DNA of 64,000 bases from Actinomycetota bacterium (lineage in GTDB: Bacteria; Actinomycetota; Geothermincolia; Fen-727; Anoxymicrobiaceae): contig JAHJCO010000031.1 in the NCBI GenBank assembly GCA_018831265.1, positions 1-64,000 of the forward strand. Direction: 5' to 3'. The translations under genes and the position numbers were made by a program. Positions 7,449 to 15,264 of the stretch are shown in pieces (within the stretch, counting starts at the first letter, position 1; the number at the start of each line of letters is the position of its first letter). Below the pieces are notes generated by a model, which did no database searches, was not told the origin of the DNA, and was given only the letters and a program-made list of their open reading frames with translations.

Positions 7449-8375
7449 ATGAACGACGAGGCGGCCACACCACCGGCGACGCCCGGGCAGGAGGAGGTCG
7501 TATGCGACTTCCATCCCTGGGAGCCGGCGGTATCGACGTGCGCGAACTGCAACAGCCTCATCTGCGAGGACTGCCGGGTCATGGTCGGCCGGATGTCCTG
7601 CTGCACGACCTGCCACAAGGTCGAGACGGCCACCCGGGGCGCCCGCGAGATGTTCGACCCGAGCCTCCCCTACCGCTCGGCCGGCTTCCCGCTGGCCACC
7701 TGGCCTCTCTGGGAACCCGTTCTCGTCTTCACGGTCACCTTCGTGCTGTTCGCGCTGATCAAGCTCCTGCTGCTCTGGCTGGGCGGGGCGGGCGAGGACA
7801 TGGCCACCTGGGAGTTCGTGGCTCAGATAGGGCTGGAGGTCGCCTTCTTCGGGTTCCTCGTCGCGGCCGCGCTCTACTACGTGCTGAAGGTTCACGGCGC
7901 AACCCTTGCGGCCGTCGGCCTGAAGTGGGGCCACTTCACTGGTGACGTGGGCTGGGGCGTCCTGGCCGGCCTGCTATCCTTCATCTTCGACATCTTCTTC
8001 ATACTGTTTCTGAGGGGCATGGGGTGGGGTCTGTACGGCTCCGTGTTCGAGAGAGCGGCGAACAGCTCCGTCTCCGCGTGGGAAGTGATCACCCTCGTCC
8101 TCGGTGCCGTCATTCTCGCCCCCATCGCCGAGGAGATCTTCTTCCGTGGCTACCTGTACTCCAGCATCAGGAACAGGTACGGGATACAGGTCTCGCTGCT
8201 GATCACGGCGTCGCTCTTCGCGGTGGCGCACCTCGACCTTTCTTTCATGCCGAGGTTCGTCTTCGGGTACCTGGCCGGGCTCGCCTACGAGTACCGGCGC
8301 AACCTGGCAGCCCCCATCGTAGCCCACGCGGTCGCGAACGGCATCCTGGTCGCCCTCACCCTAGCCAGCCTTTAG
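7449..8375 (+). CDS. CPBP intramembrane protease with N-terminal B-box-like zinc finger
   Basis: A 308-residue membrane protein. Residues ~17-60 hold a cysteine/histidine cluster (CDFHPWEPAVSTCANC, ICEDCR, CCTTCHK) like the B-box zinc fingers found in bacterial membrane proteins. Several membrane segments follow, ending in a CPBP (Abi/CAAX protease-like) domain with EEIFFRGYLYSSIRNRYG, AVAHLDLSF and IVAHAVANG, which supply the paired glutamates, arginine and histidines of the intramembrane glutamic/metalloprotease site. GGGAGGTG lies 5 bases before the ATG at 7449. The 3' end overlaps the convergent zinc-ribbon gene by 15 bp. Substrate unknown; family members process prenylated or bacteriocin-like peptides. 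Confidence 0.85.
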   Translation: MNDEAATPPATPGQEEVVCDFHPWEPAVSTCANCNSLICEDCRVMVGRMSCCTTCHKVETATRGAREMFDPSLPYRSAGFPLATWPLWEPVLVFTVTFVLFALIKLLLLWLGGAGEDMATWEFVAQIGLEVAFFGFLVAAALYYVLKVHGATLAAVGLKWGHFTGDVGWGVLAGLLSFIFDIFFILFLRGMGWGLYGSVFERAANSSVSAWEVITLVLGAVILAPIAEEIFFRGYLYSSIRNRYGIQVSLLITASLFAVAHLDLSFMPRFVFGYLAGLAYEYRRNLAAPIVAHAVANGILVALTLASL

Positions 8376-9272
8376 GGACGGCCTGGCGCCGGTGGGCCTG
8401 GCAGTTGCGAGCTGCCTCATCAACCGGCGTCTCGCCAGCAGGCTCAGCGTTATAATAGCCCCCCCGGCCGCCAGGAAGACGAGCGATACCACCGCGCCGG
8501 CAGCGTCGAAGGCGTCCTGCACATTTATACCGGCAACTACCCCAAGGGAGATTATCGATCCCAGGATCACGTGAAGAGCGTGATAGCGTGCGGGACGCTT
8601 GAAGCTCAGCACCATGCCGGCGGCGAGTGCCGCGCCGAATCCTGCGGTGAAACATAATACCAACAGCATCTTCAGAAACGTGAGCGGATCGAAGTAATCA
8701 ATCAGACCCGGTAACAAGACGGCCGCCAACACCACCGCGGCGATGTAGATCAGTGCCAGGATGGCCTCGATGATACCGTTTGCGCGCATCAGGCCTCGCG
8801 CGCTGCCACACAGATCGCACTTCGACCCTTCCTCCAGCGGCAAGCCGCACGACCTGCACCTGTTGCCCTTCGGACCGGGAGGCTCCGGGGTGCTACCCGG
8901 CAAGGGCTTCGGTGGAGGCCCCAGCGGTTCCGAGCGCCAGGGAGGTCTCAGGAGCATCCCACAGTTGGCGCAGAAGACATCCGCCGCCCCGACGAAGGAC
9001 CCGCACTCGCTGCAGGAGAAGACCACGCCGTGGCTCACCCTCCGGGTCACCAGTGGCCCCGACTGGTAGACGAAACCGCATTTCACGCACATCTTGCCGC
9101 CGGGAAACCTGCGGTAGCGGTGCCAGCACCTGTCCATCCGTCCCGCGTTCCGCGACCATCTCCTGATGAGGGGGATGTTGGGCTCGCCGCATGATGTGCA
9201 GGCGAGCTGGTCGTGGGGCACCTCGCGCGAGCAGGACGGGCACTCGATGCTGGATGGCTCGGGCCAGGACAT
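8361..9272 (-). CDS. Multi-zinc-ribbon membrane protein
   Basis: A 303-residue protein with at least four CxxC zinc ribbons in its first ~160 residues (ECPSCSREVP/CTSCGEP; KMCVKCGFV; SCSECGSF/FCANCGM; RCRSCGLP/KCDLCGS) and a proline-rich linker, then four hydrophobic segments (about residues 170-275) and a basic tail. Such ribbon-plus-membrane proteins are common in Gram-positive genomes and have no general assigned role. It is convergent with the CPBP protease and lies 6 bp downstream of the SCP2 gene on the same strand, so the two probably share a transcript. Confidence 0.7.
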   Translation of the reverse strand: MSWPEPSSIECPSCSREVPHDQLACTSCGEPNIPLIRRWSRNAGRMDRCWHRYRRFPGGKMCVKCGFVYQSGPLVTRRVSHGVVFSCSECGSFVGAADVFCANCGMLLRPPWRSEPLGPPPKPLPGSTPEPPGPKGNRCRSCGLPLEEGSKCDLCGSARGLMRANGIIEAILALIYIAAVVLAAVLLPGLIDYFDPLTFLKMLLVLCFTAGFGAALAAGMVLSFKRPARYHALHVILGSIISLGVVAGINVQDAFDAAGAVVSLVFLAAGGAIITLSLLARRRLMRQLATARPTGARPSLKAG

Positions 9273-9278
9273 GGGCGA

Positions 9279-9743
9279 TCAGTCCGGCGGATACGCCAGC
9301 AGCTCGTCGAAACCCAGCTCCTCCAGCGTCTCGCGGTAGTAGGCGAAACCGGGCTTGAGGATCGGCACCAGCTTCATGGCCACCCTTATCGACCCTTTGA
9401 CCTTTATGAGCCCGCGGGTCACCGCGGTCATGAAGTTGAGCTTCCCCATCCAGTAGATGTGAGCCGTGGCCCTCGATTCCTCTATGACGAGGTCTGCGGG
9501 CAGGTCGTTGGGCTCGGTCATGACCACGATCTCGCCGTGCGAGCAGTCTACCGTCAGCTCGACGGTCACCCCCGGCCCCCAGAGCTCCTCGTCCCAGTAG
9601 ACAAACCTGGCGATGACCTTCGAGTCGAGGAGCTTCTTTGTGACGTCGGGGTTCCCGAACAGCTTCTTGCAGAAGGCGAGGCCTAACTCCTTGTGTTGTT
9701 CCGGGGTGGTCGGAGGTACCTTTTTGGGGTCGTATTGAACCAC
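9279..9743 (-). CDS. SCP2 sterol-binding-fold protein (paralogue 1)
   Basis: A 154-residue SCP2-like domain protein, a fold that binds hydrophobic ligands such as lipids or acyl chains. Visible family features are the central WGPGVTVELTVDC, the HIYWMGKLNFMTAVTRGLIKVKG segment (split here as WMGKLNFM and TRGLIKVKG) and a C-terminal LKPGFAYYRETLEELGF. It starts with GTG at 9743 preceded by AAGGAG. It is clearly paralogous to the gene at 11456-11920: same length, same WGP, W-M-x-KL, ITRG-x-IK-x-KG and LxxYPPD/LNFPPD ends. Ligand unknown. Confidence 0.75.
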   Translation of the reverse strand: MVQYDPKKVPPTTPEQHKELGLAFCKKLFGNPDVTKKLLDSKVIARFVYWDEELWGPGVTVELTVDCSHGEIVVMTEPNDLPADLVIEESRATAHIYWMGKLNFMTAVTRGLIKVKGSIRVAMKLVPILKPGFAYYRETLEELGFDELLAYPPD

Positions 9744-9837
9744 GTGAACTCCTTGTCCGTGTTACCGCCTTCTCCGCGTCAGCGACGGCGCGGCGGGCAA
9801 CGCCAATTCTAGCAGTAAGAGCAAGGGAGAATCTAAA

Positions 9838-10011
9838 GGTGTCGGACGTTTGAATCACACCATCATCAATAATGCTCAATAGTATATAACTAATAAAAGT
9901 AACGTCTGGGAGGCCGGAATCCGGCAACATAGAGGGATCTGCTGTTAATAATGGTGCTTATATTGATTACTGTTGTATGGTTATAGTTCTGGGATTCAAA
10001 CGTCCGACACC
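9838..10011. mobile_element. MITE-like element with perfect 19-bp inverted repeats
   Basis: Perfect 19-bp terminal inverted repeats, GGTGTCGGACGTTTGAATC (9838-9856) and its complement (9993-10011), enclose about 136 bp that is strikingly AT-rich compared with its surroundings and has no open frame. This is the form of a miniature inverted-repeat transposable element. The core GTCGGA-x-GTTTG resembles the ends of the elements at 22163-22243 and 36315-36396. It fills the gap between the SCP2 gene and the amidase gene. No target-site duplication is obvious. Confidence 0.65.
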
Positions 10012-10022
10012 GGCGCGAGAGC

Positions 10023-11273
10023 CTACTTGCTCTGGAGGAACTTTATTACTCCGTTGCGCAGGCCCTGGGCCACCTTCCAGCGGTAGGCGTCGTCGTCCAG
10101 TGAGAGGTCGTCGGCGGGGCTGGTGAGGTAGCCGACCTCCGATTCTACCACCGGCACGTGCGACCAGTTGAACGCGACGTGATCGTGGCGGTCCTCCACC
10201 CCGTAGTCGGTGGCTCCCGTGGCCTTCACCAGCTCCTGCTGGATCAGCAGCGCCGCCGCCTTGCTCTTCTCGTAGAAGTCCTTGGTGTACTTGGTCTTGG
10301 CCGGGTATAGCGTAACGACCCCGCTCATCATGGGGTCCTTCGAGCCCGCCATGTGTATCCTGATGAACAGGTTGGCCTTCGAGTCGTTGGCCATCTCGGC
10401 CCGCGTGGTCTCGGGGAGGTCGATGTCGCCCTTGTCCCGTGTCATCACGACCGTCACGCCGTCCTTCCCCAGGAGCGTGTTCAGCTTGGTGGCGATATCC
10501 AGGGCGACGCGGTCCTCCAGGTTCCCGGTGCTGATGCCCCGCAGGCTCGGCTCCCCCGGGACCCGCCTCGTCATATCGGGGTCCGACCATTCGTTCTCGG
10601 CCGGCAGTGACTGGTGACCGGGATCTATGAGCACGACCTTCGCCGCGAACGGATTGACCGGGGGCGTGCTGCCGTTCGCCGCGCCCGTGTCCACCGTGAC
10701 AGTAGGCTCGGCTTCGGGCCGGGCGCCCTTACTGACGACGAGAGCGACCTGGGTGCCCGGCGCCACGCCCTTCCCCGGGGCCGGGCTCTGCTCGAGGACC
10801 ACCCCGTCCGAGTGCTTGTGGGAGTACTCCCAGCGCGAGACCTCCGGGTGGTAGCCGAGGCCGCGCGCGGATTCCATGGCCTCGGTGACCGTCTTGCCGA
10901 CGTAATCGGGAAGCCCCCCGCCGGGCGACGGCCACAGCAGGACGACCAGCGCCGCGACCAGCCCCAGGGCTGCGAGAATGCCGACCACCTTGGCGATCGG
11001 TTTCCAGGGGATCCTGCGCCTCGGAACCATCAGGGTCGCGGGCGCGTGGTAGCCGGCCACCTCGTCGGGCGCCAGGTCGAAGAACCCGCGGCCCGGATGC
11101 GCCGGCGCCGGTGCCGCGGCCGCTTCCTCGTCGTCCGGCTCAGGCTCGGCGCCCTCCGGCCCGGCCGCGCCGGCGACCGTGGGCTCTTCCTCCACCGGAG
11201 TATCTGAATCGACCGAGGAGCCCTGCCCCTCGAACAGCTCCTCTCCCTCTTTCTTTTTCTTGAACAGTCTCAT
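10023..11273 (-). CDS. N-acetylmuramoyl-L-alanine amidase with PASTA domain
   Basis: A 416-residue membrane-anchored cell-wall hydrolase. Residues 1-90 are a charged, acidic cytoplasmic region (starts MRLFKKKKEGEELF), ~93-114 a single membrane helix, ~120-185 one PASTA domain (LPDYVGKTVTEAMESARGLG ... VVLEQSPAPGKGV), and ~210-412 an Amidase_3 catalytic domain. Zinc/catalytic residues are visible in LIDPGHQ, NLEDRVALDIA, LFIRIHMAGS and VVESEVGYLTS. It would cleave the amide between MurNAc and L-Ala outside the cell. The usual SLHAN motif reads RIHMA. GAGAGGTG precedes the ATG. Single gene between a MITE and the divergent SCP2 gene. Confidence 0.9.
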   Translation of the reverse strand: MRLFKKKKEGEELFEGQGSSVDSDTPVEEEPTVAGAAGPEGAEPEPDDEEAAAAPAPAHPGRGFFDLAPDEVAGYHAPATLMVPRRRIPWKPIAKVVGILAALGLVAALVVLLWPSPGGGLPDYVGKTVTEAMESARGLGYHPEVSRWEYSHKHSDGVVLEQSPAPGKGVAPGTQVALVVSKGARPEAEPTVTVDTGAANGSTPPVNPFAAKVVLIDPGHQSLPAENEWSDPDMTRRVPGEPSLRGISTGNLEDRVALDIATKLNTLLGKDGVTVVMTRDKGDIDLPETTRAEMANDSKANLFIRIHMAGSKDPMMSGVVTLYPAKTKYTKDFYEKSKAAALLIQQELVKATGATDYGVEDRHDHVAFNWSHVPVVESEVGYLTSPADDLSLDDDAYRWKVAQGLRNGVIKFLQSK

Positions 11274-11455
11274 GCCTTCACCTCTCGCGGAGCGCTCGTT
11301 GAAGTATTTAGCGCCGCGACAACGGCCTTCCTTTACGACGAGCGCGAGAGCGGGCCCGTTCCCATCTGCGTCGCGGGCGGCCGCCGCCGGGGTCCCTACC
11401 CGTTTGTGCTAGAATTACCGCGGTCTGCTGGCGGTTATCTCTGAAAGGAGCGGCT

Positions 11456-11920
11456 ATGGCTAAGTACAACAGGGAGGACCGTCCCGAGGTAACCCCCGAG
11501 GAGATGTACGAGGTAGCCAGGCGTGTCGTCGACAAGACCCTGACCGACCCGGAGCTGGCGAAGAAGCTGGGGGCTTCGAACATCATCCTCGTCTTCAAGT
11601 ACCACGACGTCGAGCGCTGGGGCCCCGACGTCATCCCCGAGCTGACCGTGGACTGCACCGTGGACCCGATAGAGGTTACCGTGGGTCCGTGCGACAAGAC
11701 CCCTACCATCACCATGACCATGGAGGCGTTCACCGCCCACCTGTTCTGGATGCAGAAGCTCCAACTGATGAGCGCGATCACCCGCGGCCAGATCAAGGCC
11801 AAGGGGCCCATCCCCAAGGCCATGAGGCTTCTCCCGCTGCTCAAGCCGTTCTACGCGAACTACAGGCTGGTGCTGGAGGAGATGGGGCGGCAGGACCTGC
11901 TCAACTTCCCACCCGACTGA
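11456..11920 (+). CDS. SCP2 sterol-binding-fold protein (paralogue 2)
   Basis: A 154-residue SCP2-like protein with WGPDVIPELTVDC, LFWMQKLQLMSAITRG and LLPLLKPFYANYRLVLEEM, closely parallel to the protein at 9279-9743 along its whole length. The divergent position (one copy each side of the amidase gene, opposite strands) suggests a duplication followed by rearrangement. AAAGGAG lies upstream of the ATG, and a TAGAAT hexamer at 11410-11415 could be a -10 box. Probable lipid-binding or carrier function in the cytoplasm; ligand unknown. Confidence 0.75.
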   Translation: MAKYNREDRPEVTPEEMYEVARRVVDKTLTDPELAKKLGASNIILVFKYHDVERWGPDVIPELTVDCTVDPIEVTVGPCDKTPTITMTMEAFTAHLFWMQKLQLMSAITRGQIKAKGPIPKAMRLLPLLKPFYANYRLVLEEMGRQDLLNFPPD

Positions 11921-11921
11921 C

Positions 11922-11950
11922 TGAGAAACAACCTCAACCGTTATTTCTCA
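11922..11950. terminator. Hairpin between convergent genes
   Basis: TGAGAAA and TTTCTCA (7-bp arms, 15-bp spacer) lie immediately after the SCP2 gene, overlapping the last codon of the convergent 130-residue protein. The spacer AACCTCAACCG resembles the arm sequence of the long inverted repeat at 47996-48094. It may terminate transcription from either side; the stem is short, so this is tentative. Confidence 0.35.
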
Positions 11951-12340
11951 TTTCTCCATCTCGGTGCCTTCCAGCCCCTTGAGGTGCACGGGATGCAGCC
12001 GGAAGTCGACACGTTCGCCGTTCTCCGCGTTAAAGGAGAGAAAGGACACCTGCGAAGGGTCTTGGGGGTCGTAGACGACCCTGAACGCCCTGCCCAGCTC
12101 GAAGTTCGGGACCATGGCCGCCGGGATTATCCTCCTGAACCGGGTTTCGAACGGGTCACCACCCTCCGGGCGGACCTCCATCGTGAACTCGTACTGCGGG
12201 TCCCAGCCCGCGCGGTGGCCGAGGTCCGTGACCTGCTCGAGGACCGCGTCCGCTTCGACCCCGTTCTGGATGCTGGTGATGTAGGATATCCATCCGACCT
12301 TCTTCGCCCGCTCGAACTTGCTCTTCTTCATCTTCTCCAC
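11948..12340 (-). CDS. Conserved-looking protein of unknown function
   Basis: A 130-residue soluble protein with no recognised family. It begins GTG (12340) behind GGAGGGGAAGGG; an internal ATG at 12331 is the alternative. The sequence has the alternating pattern of a beta-rich fold (YEFTMEVRPEGGDPFETRFR, FRVVYDPQDPSQVSFLSF), with segments PQYEFTMEV and HPVHLKG. It lies 16 bp after the adenine deaminase stop on the same strand and may be its operon partner. No function is inferred. Confidence 0.6.
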   Translation of the reverse strand: MEKMKKSKFERAKKVGWISYITSIQNGVEADAVLEQVTDLGHRAGWDPQYEFTMEVRPEGGDPFETRFRRIIPAAMVPNFELGRAFRVVYDPQDPSQVSFLSFNAENGERVDFRLHPVHLKGLEGTEMEK

Positions 12341-12356
12341 ACCCTTCCCCTCCGTA

Positions 12357-14075
12357 TCACGCCTGTTCGAGGACGGGCACGACCTCGAAGCGGCCCACGT
12401 CCACCAGGCCCAGGTCGGTCACCTTCAGCTCCGGGATCACCGGCAGGGCGAGAAAGCTCATCGTCATGCAGGGGTCGGAGAGCACGCACCCCAGGCCCGT
12501 CGCCGCCCGGTTGAGTGACTCCACAGCGGAGGCAACCTCTCCGAGAGGCATCGGGGACATCAGTCCCGCTATCGGCAGGGCGACCTCCGCCAGCGTGGAA
12601 CCCGCCGAGACCGCCACCTGGCCCCCTCCGAGCGCGACCACCCTCTCCACCGCCGCCGCCATGTCCGCGTCCGAGCAGCCGACCACCACGATGTTGTGCG
12701 AGTCGTGAGCCACGCTGGAGGCCAGCGCACCTTTCTTCAGCCCGAAGCCGGACACGAACCCCACACCCACGTTGCCGGTGCCTTTGTGGCGCTCCACCAC
12801 GGCTATCTTCAGCAGGTCGGAGCCCGGGTCGGCCACGGCCTCCCCGTCGCGGACCGGGACCCGCGCGCTCAGCGCCCGTGTGACTATCTGTTCCGGGACC
12901 ACGCCGATAACGCGTGCGGACACCGCATCCGCGCCCCCGGCCGCTATCCTGAGGCGGTCCGCCCCGAACCCCTTGACGTCGAACGACCCCGGTATCTCGG
13001 GACCCTCACCGGGCTCCTCGGCCAGCCGGCCGTCGGAGGCGACCAGGCGGCCGTCCTTGAACACCATCGCCGCGTTGAAACCCTCCAGGTCGTCGAAGGC
13101 GACCATGTCCGCGCGGTAGCCGGGCGCCACCGCGCCCCGGTCCCGGAGCCCGAGCCTCCCCGTGATGCTGATCGTCGCCATCTGGACGGCCGTGAGCGGA
13201 GACACCCCGGCCCCGACCGCCATCCTCAGCAGCGAGTCGATATGACCTCGCTCCAGAAGGTCGGCCGGGTGCCTGTCGTCGGTGCACAGGCAGCAGCGAG
13301 CGCTGTTGTTGGCGTTCATCACCGGGAGCAGGTCGAGCAGGTTCCTGGCGCCCGTCCCCTCCCTCATGAAGATGCGCATACCCTTCTGAAGCTTCTCCTC
13401 GGCCTCGGCCGCGCTCACGCACTCGTGCTCGGAGTCCGGGCCGGCGGCGACGTAGGCGGCCAGGTCCTTCCCCGAGAGGCCCGGGGCGTGGCCTTCGACC
13501 GGCCTCCCGGCGAAGAGCGCCAGCTTCTCCATGACGTCGGGGGCTCCGGCTATGGTCCCCGGGAAGTTCATGAGCTCCCCCATGCCCCTGACCCGGGGGT
13601 GGTCCGCGAGCTTTGCGAGGTCGGCGGCGCCCAGCACCGCCCCGGCGTTCTCAAGCGGCGTGGCCGGCACGCACGGGGGCAGCATCACCCAGACATCCAG
13701 CGGAAGGCCCCCGGCCGAATCGATCATGTACCGGATTCCGTCGAGCCCGTGCACGTTGGCTATCTCGTGGCAGTCCGTGACAACGGCGGTCGTGCCCCTG
13801 GGTACCACGGCCCGTGCGAACTGCGGCACGGTGACCATGGAGCTCTCCAGGTGGACGTGGGCGTCGATGAGCCCGGGCGCCAGGTACCTGCCACCCAGGT
13901 CGATGGTCCGCTCGGCCTCATACCCCGAGTCGATCCCGACCACCATCCCGTCCGCCACTGCCACCTCGGCGGGATGAGCGCGCCCCGACAGGACGTCGAC
14001 GAGAATGCAGTTGGTTATCAGGAGGTCGACCTTCTCCCCCCCGCGAGCCAGCTTGATCATGCGAGTCAGTTCCAT
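12357..14075 (-). CDS. ade: Adenine deaminase
   Basis: A 572-residue amidohydrolase that converts adenine to hypoxanthine and ammonia in purine salvage. Family motifs are all present: metal ligands in GLIDAHVHLESSMV, GTTAVVTDCHEIANVHG, RGMGELMNFPG, the GHAPGLSGKDLAAY histidine, and the CTDDRHPADLLERGHID aspartate; the C-terminal domain carries SSVAHDSHNIVVVGC and the typical end LxVTDLGLVDV. Length is normal for Ade. AGGAGGACCC precedes the ATG. A small unknown gene follows by 16 bp. Confidence 0.95.
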   Translation of the reverse strand: MELTRMIKLARGGEKVDLLITNCILVDVLSGRAHPAEVAVADGMVVGIDSGYEAERTIDLGGRYLAPGLIDAHVHLESSMVTVPQFARAVVPRGTTAVVTDCHEIANVHGLDGIRYMIDSAGGLPLDVWVMLPPCVPATPLENAGAVLGAADLAKLADHPRVRGMGELMNFPGTIAGAPDVMEKLALFAGRPVEGHAPGLSGKDLAAYVAAGPDSEHECVSAAEAEEKLQKGMRIFMREGTGARNLLDLLPVMNANNSARCCLCTDDRHPADLLERGHIDSLLRMAVGAGVSPLTAVQMATISITGRLGLRDRGAVAPGYRADMVAFDDLEGFNAAMVFKDGRLVASDGRLAEEPGEGPEIPGSFDVKGFGADRLRIAAGGADAVSARVIGVVPEQIVTRALSARVPVRDGEAVADPGSDLLKIAVVERHKGTGNVGVGFVSGFGLKKGALASSVAHDSHNIVVVGCSDADMAAAVERVVALGGGQVAVSAGSTLAEVALPIAGLMSPMPLGEVASAVESLNRAATGLGCVLSDPCMTMSFLALPVIPELKVTDLGLVDVGRFEVVPVLEQA

Positions 14076-14106
14076 GGGTCCTCCTGTTATACAGGTTCTT
14101 GAGCAC

Positions 14107-14143
14107 GGCCTCTCAGGCCAACGAGCGGGGCTGAGAGCCCCGC
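14107..14143. repeat. Two short GC hairpins
   Basis: GGCCT-ctc-AGGCC (14107-14119) and GCGGGGCT-gag-AGCCCCGC (14125-14143) sit in the gap upstream of the adenine deaminase gene. Both belong to a recurring class of short palindromes with a CT-(2-3 bases)-AG centre, also at 18575, 23474, 23501, 60038 and inside a gene at 15337. They could act as terminators or be REP-like repeats; no T-run follows. Confidence 0.5.
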
Positions 14144-14161
14144 CTCAAAGCTATACATCGG

Positions 14162-14194
14162 TGAATAGAATGGTGCCTGGCACCATTCTATTCA
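14162..14194. repeat. Perfect 33-bp palindrome with GTGCCTGGCAC core
   Basis: Sixteen-base arms (TGAATAGAATGGTGCC and its complement) meet around a single T. It lies six bases after the stop of the complex-I-like large subunit gene, so it may terminate that operon. The core GGTGCC-T-GGCACC reappears with different outer arms at 30744-30784 and, without arms, at 36213-36224; a related core occurs at 27608-27640 and 59999-60025. Confidence 0.65.
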
Positions 14195-14199
14195 TTCCT

Positions 14200-15264
14200 T
14201 TACAGCTCCAGGCACGCCGCGCACAGCCCGAACGACGCCAGCGCAGCCGGGACGTCCTCGAAGCTCAGGCGCCTCAGTGACACCTCCGCCGTTTCGGCCA
14301 CCAGCGGCGCGGCCGTGCCGATGCGCACCCTTATTATCCTTCCCTCCGAGCCAAGGAACACCCGGTACACTATCGAGCCTTCCGGCCCCTCCACCGCGCC
14401 CATCCCGTTTCCCGCCCTGAGCGGGGCGGCGACCCGGTGCCCGGGGGATAGGTTCTCGTAGGCCATCGCCTTCTCGATGAGCTCGATGGAGGCCCGCACC
14501 TCCCCCATCAGCACCCTCACCCTGTCCAGGGCGCCCCCACCCTCCGAGAAGACGGGCCTGTAGGGCAGGCGCGAGTACATGCCGTAGGCTGTCTCGCCCG
14601 CGCGCAGGTCCCTCCTCAGGCCCGCGGCTCGCAACGCCGGCGAGGCTACCGGCTCGTCCTCGGAGACCGCGACGGTCCTTGAGTGCCCGCCCAGCCGCGC
14701 GCGAGAGAGCGCCAGCTTCCGCTCGACGAAGCGGCTGTCGCGACGCAGCGGGCCGAGGAGGCGGTTGAGCGAGTCCATCTGCGGCTCCGCCTCCACCCGC
14801 AGGCCCCCCGGCTCGAGCAGCCCGAAGCCGAACGGGTTTCCGGCCAGCGCGGTGAATAAATCGCGAAGCCGTGGCAGGTAGCGGCGGGGCAGTCGGTAGG
14901 CCACCTCGTCCTCGATGGCGAGGCCGACGTCGGATACCGTCTCCAGGTGGGATGCGATCCTCTCGCACTCGGCCAGCACCAGCCTCAGCGCCTCGGCCCC
15001 GGGCTCGATCTCCAGGCCGCAGGCGTCCTCAACGGCCATGCAGAACGCCGTCGCATGCGCGACGCTGGAGCGGGCGCATATCCTCTCGGTCAGCGCCACG
15101 GCGTCGGTCGGCGAGGCGGCCTCGAATCGCAGCTCGACACCCCTGGCGCCCGGGCTGTACCTGACGGTCGCCTCGCGAACTTGATCGTCCTCCAGCACCG
15201 TCTCCACCAGCAGCGGCGTGCGCAGCACCGAGTCGTATGGACCGATTGAAAGCCTGGTGGTCAC
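14200..15264 (-). CDS. NuoD/[NiFe]-hydrogenase large-subunit-like protein lacking NiFe ligands
   Basis: A 354-residue homologue of the complex I 49-kDa (NuoD) and group 4 hydrogenase large subunits, distal gene of the four-gene module. The start is GTG 15264 with GGAGGTG six bases upstream, overlapping the previous stop (GTGA). The family's first signature, normally RICG-x-C-x-x-xH, reads ERICARSSVAHATAFCMAVE, so the second cysteine is serine. The C-terminal DPCxxC is replaced by ASFGLCAACLEL. Only some ligands remain, so a NiFe centre is unlikely. It is shorter than typical NuoD (~400). AYRLPRRYLPRLRDLF and ENLSPGHRVAAPLRAGNGMGA match regions conserved in the family. It probably packs against the small Fe-S subunit on the membrane arm; catalytic role unknown. 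Confidence 0.75.
   Translation of the reverse strand: MTTRLSIGPYDSVLRTPLLVETVLEDDQVREATVRYSPGARGVELRFEAASPTDAVALTERICARSSVAHATAFCMAVEDACGLEIEPGAEALRLVLAECERIASHLETVSDVGLAIEDEVAYRLPRRYLPRLRDLFTALAGNPFGFGLLEPGGLRVEAEPQMDSLNRLLGPLRRDSRFVERKLALSRARLGGHSRTVAVSEDEPVASPALRAAGLRRDLRAGETAYGMYSRLPYRPVFSEGGGALDRVRVLMGEVRASIELIEKAMAYENLSPGHRVAAPLRAGNGMGAVEGPEGSIVYRVFLGSEGRIIRVRIGTAAPLVAETAEVSLRRLSFEDVPAALASFGLCAACLEL

Noticed and set aside
14200..15264. Functional group 4 [NiFe] hydrogenase large subunit
   Set aside because: The L1 motif has lost its second cysteine and the C-terminal DPCxxC is not kept; there is no dedicated maturation protease beside it.
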